Part shown: piece after piece, positions 7,242 to 8,958 of the stretch
How the letters are laid out: each line of letters opens with the position of its first letter
Position numbering within the stretch: position 1 is the stretch's first letter
Assembly (NCBI GenBank): GCA_024227975.1
Contig: JAAETV010000567.1
Span: 1-8,958 of the forward strand
DNA: 8,958 nt
DNA from: Actinomycetes bacterium
Lineage (GTDB): Bacteria; Actinomycetota; Acidimicrobiia; Acidimicrobiales; SZUA-35
Direction of reading: 5' to 3'
Program-made: the position numbers and the translations under genes
Notes under the pieces: generated by a model
Told to the model about the DNA's origin: nothing
Database searches by the model: none
The model's input: only the letters and a program-made list of their open reading frames with translations

Positions 7242-7457
7242 CTAGCGCTCCTTGTGACCTAGCTGGACGATGTTGCGCCCGTGGCCGCACCACTGACATG
7301 TAACACGATCGACTGTTTCACTGAGAACTTCAGCGCCCTCGAAGGTCAGCTGCCCGCCGACCGTTACGTACTGGTTCTCACGAATGCGCCGCGTGACCTC
7401 GAGAACAAACCTAGTCAAATTCCCGCACGACCCACAACGGTATCGAGTCTGCAACAT
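7242..7457 (-). CDS. Small protein with two CxxC pairs, probable zinc ribbon
   Basis: The 71-residue protein starts at ATG 7457 and has YRCGSCGNLTRF near the start (Cys 8 and 11) and CQWCGHG near the end (Cys 54 and 57). This is the spacing of a zinc ribbon with a strand-rich middle segment (about 28-50). I know similar small proteins from Actinobacteria beginning YRCGxCGNLTRF, but no established function. An upstream in-frame GTG at 7481 would add eight residues; I prefer the ATG because the added stretch looks uninformative, though neither start has a good ribosome binding site. It lies between trpD (stop at 7501) and the NYN gene (start three bases after its stop), which makes a nucleic-acid role with the NYN protein plausible but unproven. 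A TAATAG at 7469-7474 (minus strand) could be a -10 element, but no good -35 is visible. Confidence 0.78.
   Translation of the reverse strand: MLQTRYRCGSCGNLTRFVLEVTRRIRENQYVTVGGQLTFEGAEVLSETVDRVTCQWCGHGRNIVQLGHKER
7248..7253 (-). promoter_or_regulatory. Ribosome binding site of the NYN coiled-coil gene
   Basis: On the minus strand AAGGAG lies nine bases before ATG 7238. It is inside the last codons of the upstream zinc-ribbon gene, whose TAG ends at 7242. This fixes the start of the large gene and suggests the two are translated in a coupled way. Confidence 0.8.
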
Positions 7458-7500
7458 AGAGAGACAGGCTATTACGTTCACTGGGACCTAGGTAGTGCAG

Positions 7501-8556
7501 TCATGCCACGGACCCGTTTGCGGCATCGATGAGATCGGCAACCTTGTGCCCGACCCGCCCGTCATCTATGGCCTCTCCCGCCATTTTGACCCCCGCTTCG
7601 AGGTCACCGGCAACATCGGCGACCACCAACCCGGCCGCTGCGTTGAGCACCACCACATCGCGTCGAGGGCCCCGCTCAGAACCGTCGACGATGGCGCTGA
7701 ATATCGATGCATTCTCACTCGCTGATCCGCCTGCCAACACCTCGAGCGAGGGAGCAGGATCGAGCCCCACCTCCTGGGGAGTGACCTCGAACTCGGCTAC
7801 CCCATCGGGACTCACCTCGAAGACCTTCGTCGGGCCGGTGGTCGTCAGCTCGTCGATGCCACCCTCTCCGGCCACAACCCATGACCGCTCTGATCCGAGA
7901 TTGCGAAGGACCTCGGCCATGGTCGGTGCCAATGTGGCCGAAGCGGTTCCCACCACCTGGCGGGTGAGCCGACCGGGATGAGCCAGCGGCCCCAATACGT
8001 TGAACACGGTGGGGATCCCGAGCTGAGCCCGGACCGGACCAAGATGGCGCATCGCCGGATGGAAGGACCTGGCGTAGGCGAAACCAACTCCGACCTTGGC
8101 TACACAGGCCTCCAGCCCAGCCGGGCCAAGGTCGACATCGACGCCAATGGCCTCCAGGAAGTCGAACGAGCCCGATGTCGACGACGCCTTCCGATTGCCG
8201 TGCTTGCACACGATGGCCCCGGCGGCCCCAGCGACGATGCTGGCCATGGTCGAGATATTGAGGGCGTGTCGGCGTCGATGGCTGGATCCCCCGGTACCGA
8301 CGATGTCGATCGTCGATGACGGCATATCGAGCGGCTCGGCTGCGGCCAGCATGGCGGTGGCCAGACCGGTCATCTCATCGACCGTCTCCCCCTTGATACG
8401 CAAGGCCACGATGAGGCCCGCGATCTGAGCGTCGGTTGTCTCACCGGACAAGATGTCAGTCATGGCGGCAGCCGCCTCACGGCGTGACAGTGACTCCAAG
8501 CCTGCGACCTTGCCCAGAAGAGCAGGCCAACCTCCGAGATCAGCGACCCCTTCCAT
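7501..8556 (-). CDS. trpD: Anthranilate phosphoribosyltransferase TrpD
   Basis: TrpD joins anthranilate and PRPP to make phosphoribosyl anthranilate, the second step of tryptophan synthesis, in the cytoplasm. The 351 residues are the normal length for the family. Visible signatures are an N-terminal helical domain, DIVGTGG (84-90), NIST (100-103), the PRPP and anthranilate site KHGNRKASSTSGS (118-130), the conserved arginine in HPAMRHLGPVR (166-176), NVLGPL (186-191) and the metal-binding pair IDELTTTG (234-241). After GTGG the usual Asp is Ser and the loop is about three residues longer (SSHRRRHAL). ATG 8556 was chosen over the longer TTG 8631 because AGAGG lies five bases upstream and the protein then has standard length. 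No other trp gene is nearby; it heads a minus-strand row with the zinc-ribbon and NYN genes. Confidence 0.95.
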   Translation of the reverse strand: MEGVADLGGWPALLGKVAGLESLSRREAAAAMTDILSGETTDAQIAGLIVALRIKGETVDEMTGLATAMLAAAEPLDMPSSTIDIVGTGGSSHRRRHALNISTMASIVAGAAGAIVCKHGNRKASSTSGSFDFLEAIGVDVDLGPAGLEACVAKVGVGFAYARSFHPAMRHLGPVRAQLGIPTVFNVLGPLAHPGRLTRQVVGTASATLAPTMAEVLRNLGSERSWVVAGEGGIDELTTTGPTKVFEVSPDGVAEFEVTPQEVGLDPAPSLEVLAGGSASENASIFSAIVDGSERGPRRDVVVLNAAAGLVVADVAGDLEAGVKMAGEAIDDGRVGHKVADLIDAANGSVA

Positions 8557-8561
8557 CAGGG

Positions 8562-8566
8562 CCTCT
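8562..8566 (-). promoter_or_regulatory. Ribosome binding site of trpD
   Basis: AGAGG on the minus strand, five bases before ATG 8556. It decides the start against the in-frame TTG 8631, which would add 25 residues without family resemblance. The rest of the 124-base spacer up to the divergent gene at 8681 must hold the promoters for both directions. I could not pick a convincing -35/-10 pair there, and no tryptophan-rich leader peptide is visible. Confidence 0.55.
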
Positions 8567-8680
8567 GGCGGGAGCCGCTGGAATCCGGAGTGTGCATCAT
8601 GAAACCCACGGCCTACACGATAGAGCAACAACCGGCAAAGGTGAGCTGATCTACCCGGATGTCCTGGCTACGGTGAGGTG

Positions 8681-8958
8681 ATGATCTCTTCGATCGGCTG
8701 GCCCGTTGTCTTCTCATCCGGCTTCGTCGGGCTCGTGATCCTGGTCCCGGCTGCCGGTCTGGCATGGGTCTTGGTCGACAATCCTGATCGCCCCCAAACG
8801 TGGGCCTTCCTGGTCGTGGCCCTCCTGGCCTTCACCGCTGCCGGCTTCGTTGCCGGCCGTCGGAGGCGCGATATTCCGATGATTCACGGTGGCCTGGCCG
8901 CCCTCGGCACCTTCGTTGTCGCCCAGCTCATCGGAATGGGGGTCCAGCTGGCCGGCGG
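8681..8958 (+). CDS. Integral membrane protein, unrecognised, 3' end cut by window edge
   Basis: The frame is open from ATG 8681 to the window end, giving 92 residues. GGTGAGG just upstream (8671-8677) may serve as a ribosome binding site, although the spacing is short; GTG 8678 is an alternative start. Three hydrophobic segments are visible, at about residues 9-32, 41-59 and 68-90. A basic loop, RRRR, at 60-63 separates the second and third, which would place that loop in the cytoplasm. The layout recalls small four-helix membrane proteins of the TIGR04086 type, but I do not recognise the family with confidence. It is transcribed away from trpD across a 124-base spacer, so the two may share a control region. 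Confidence 0.7.
   Translation, partial: MISSIGWPVVFSSGFVGLVILVPAAGLAWVLVDNPDRPQTWAFLVVALLAFTAAGFVAGRRRRDIPMIHGGLAALGTFVVAQLIGMGVQLAG

Noticed and set aside
8557..8631. Longer trpD start at TTG 8631 and a possible tryptophan leader peptide.
   Set aside because: The extra 25 residues do not resemble TrpD, the internal ATG has a good ribosome binding site, and the stretch encodes no tryptophan run.

Overview
The window comes from a GC-rich Actinomycetota genome. Class Acidimicrobiia is my best guess. It rests on the mycofactocin-type glycosyltransferase, the actinobacterial NYN/zinc-ribbon gene pair and the unusual TrpD phosphoribosyl loop. That placement is inference, because no marker gene is present. 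There is no stretch over 300 bases without a gene, and I see no RNA genes, insertion sequences or CRISPR array.

Left block, plus strand (1-3125). The 3' part of a MoxR-type AAA+ ATPase gene runs in from the left edge and stops at 807. A VWA-domain protein follows in the -1 frame to 1721, and an MftF-like glycosyltransferase starts on the very next base (1722-3125). The VWA frame is open from 735 and reads like real protein well before its first possible start (TTG 909). The only stretch where a ribosome could pass from the ATPase into the VWA frame (735-804) holds the overlapping slippery run C CCG GGA AAA, a Shine-Dalgarno-like GAGGG just upstream and a GC-rich stem-loop just downstream. I read this as a probable programmed -1 frameshift giving both an ATPase alone and an ATPase-VWA fusion. 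It resembles what has been described for some ChlI/ChlD-type chelatase genes.

Right block, minus strand (8556 down to 3138). trpD, a 71-residue protein with two CxxC pairs, and a 1366-residue coiled-coil protein ending in a NYN (YacP-like) nuclease fold lie in one compact operon-like row. The giant protein joins a conserved actinobacterial N-terminal domain to a long coiled coil, an Ala-Glu-Lys repeat, a long acidic linker with three copies of a short amphipathic motif, and a NYN domain whose metal-binding residues are partly changed. The left and right blocks converge with only 12 bases between their stops.

At the right edge a membrane-protein gene starts divergently from trpD at 8681 and runs out of the window.

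The best candidates for something new are the recoded ATPase-VWA gene next to mftF and the giant NYN protein with its small zinc-ribbon partner.
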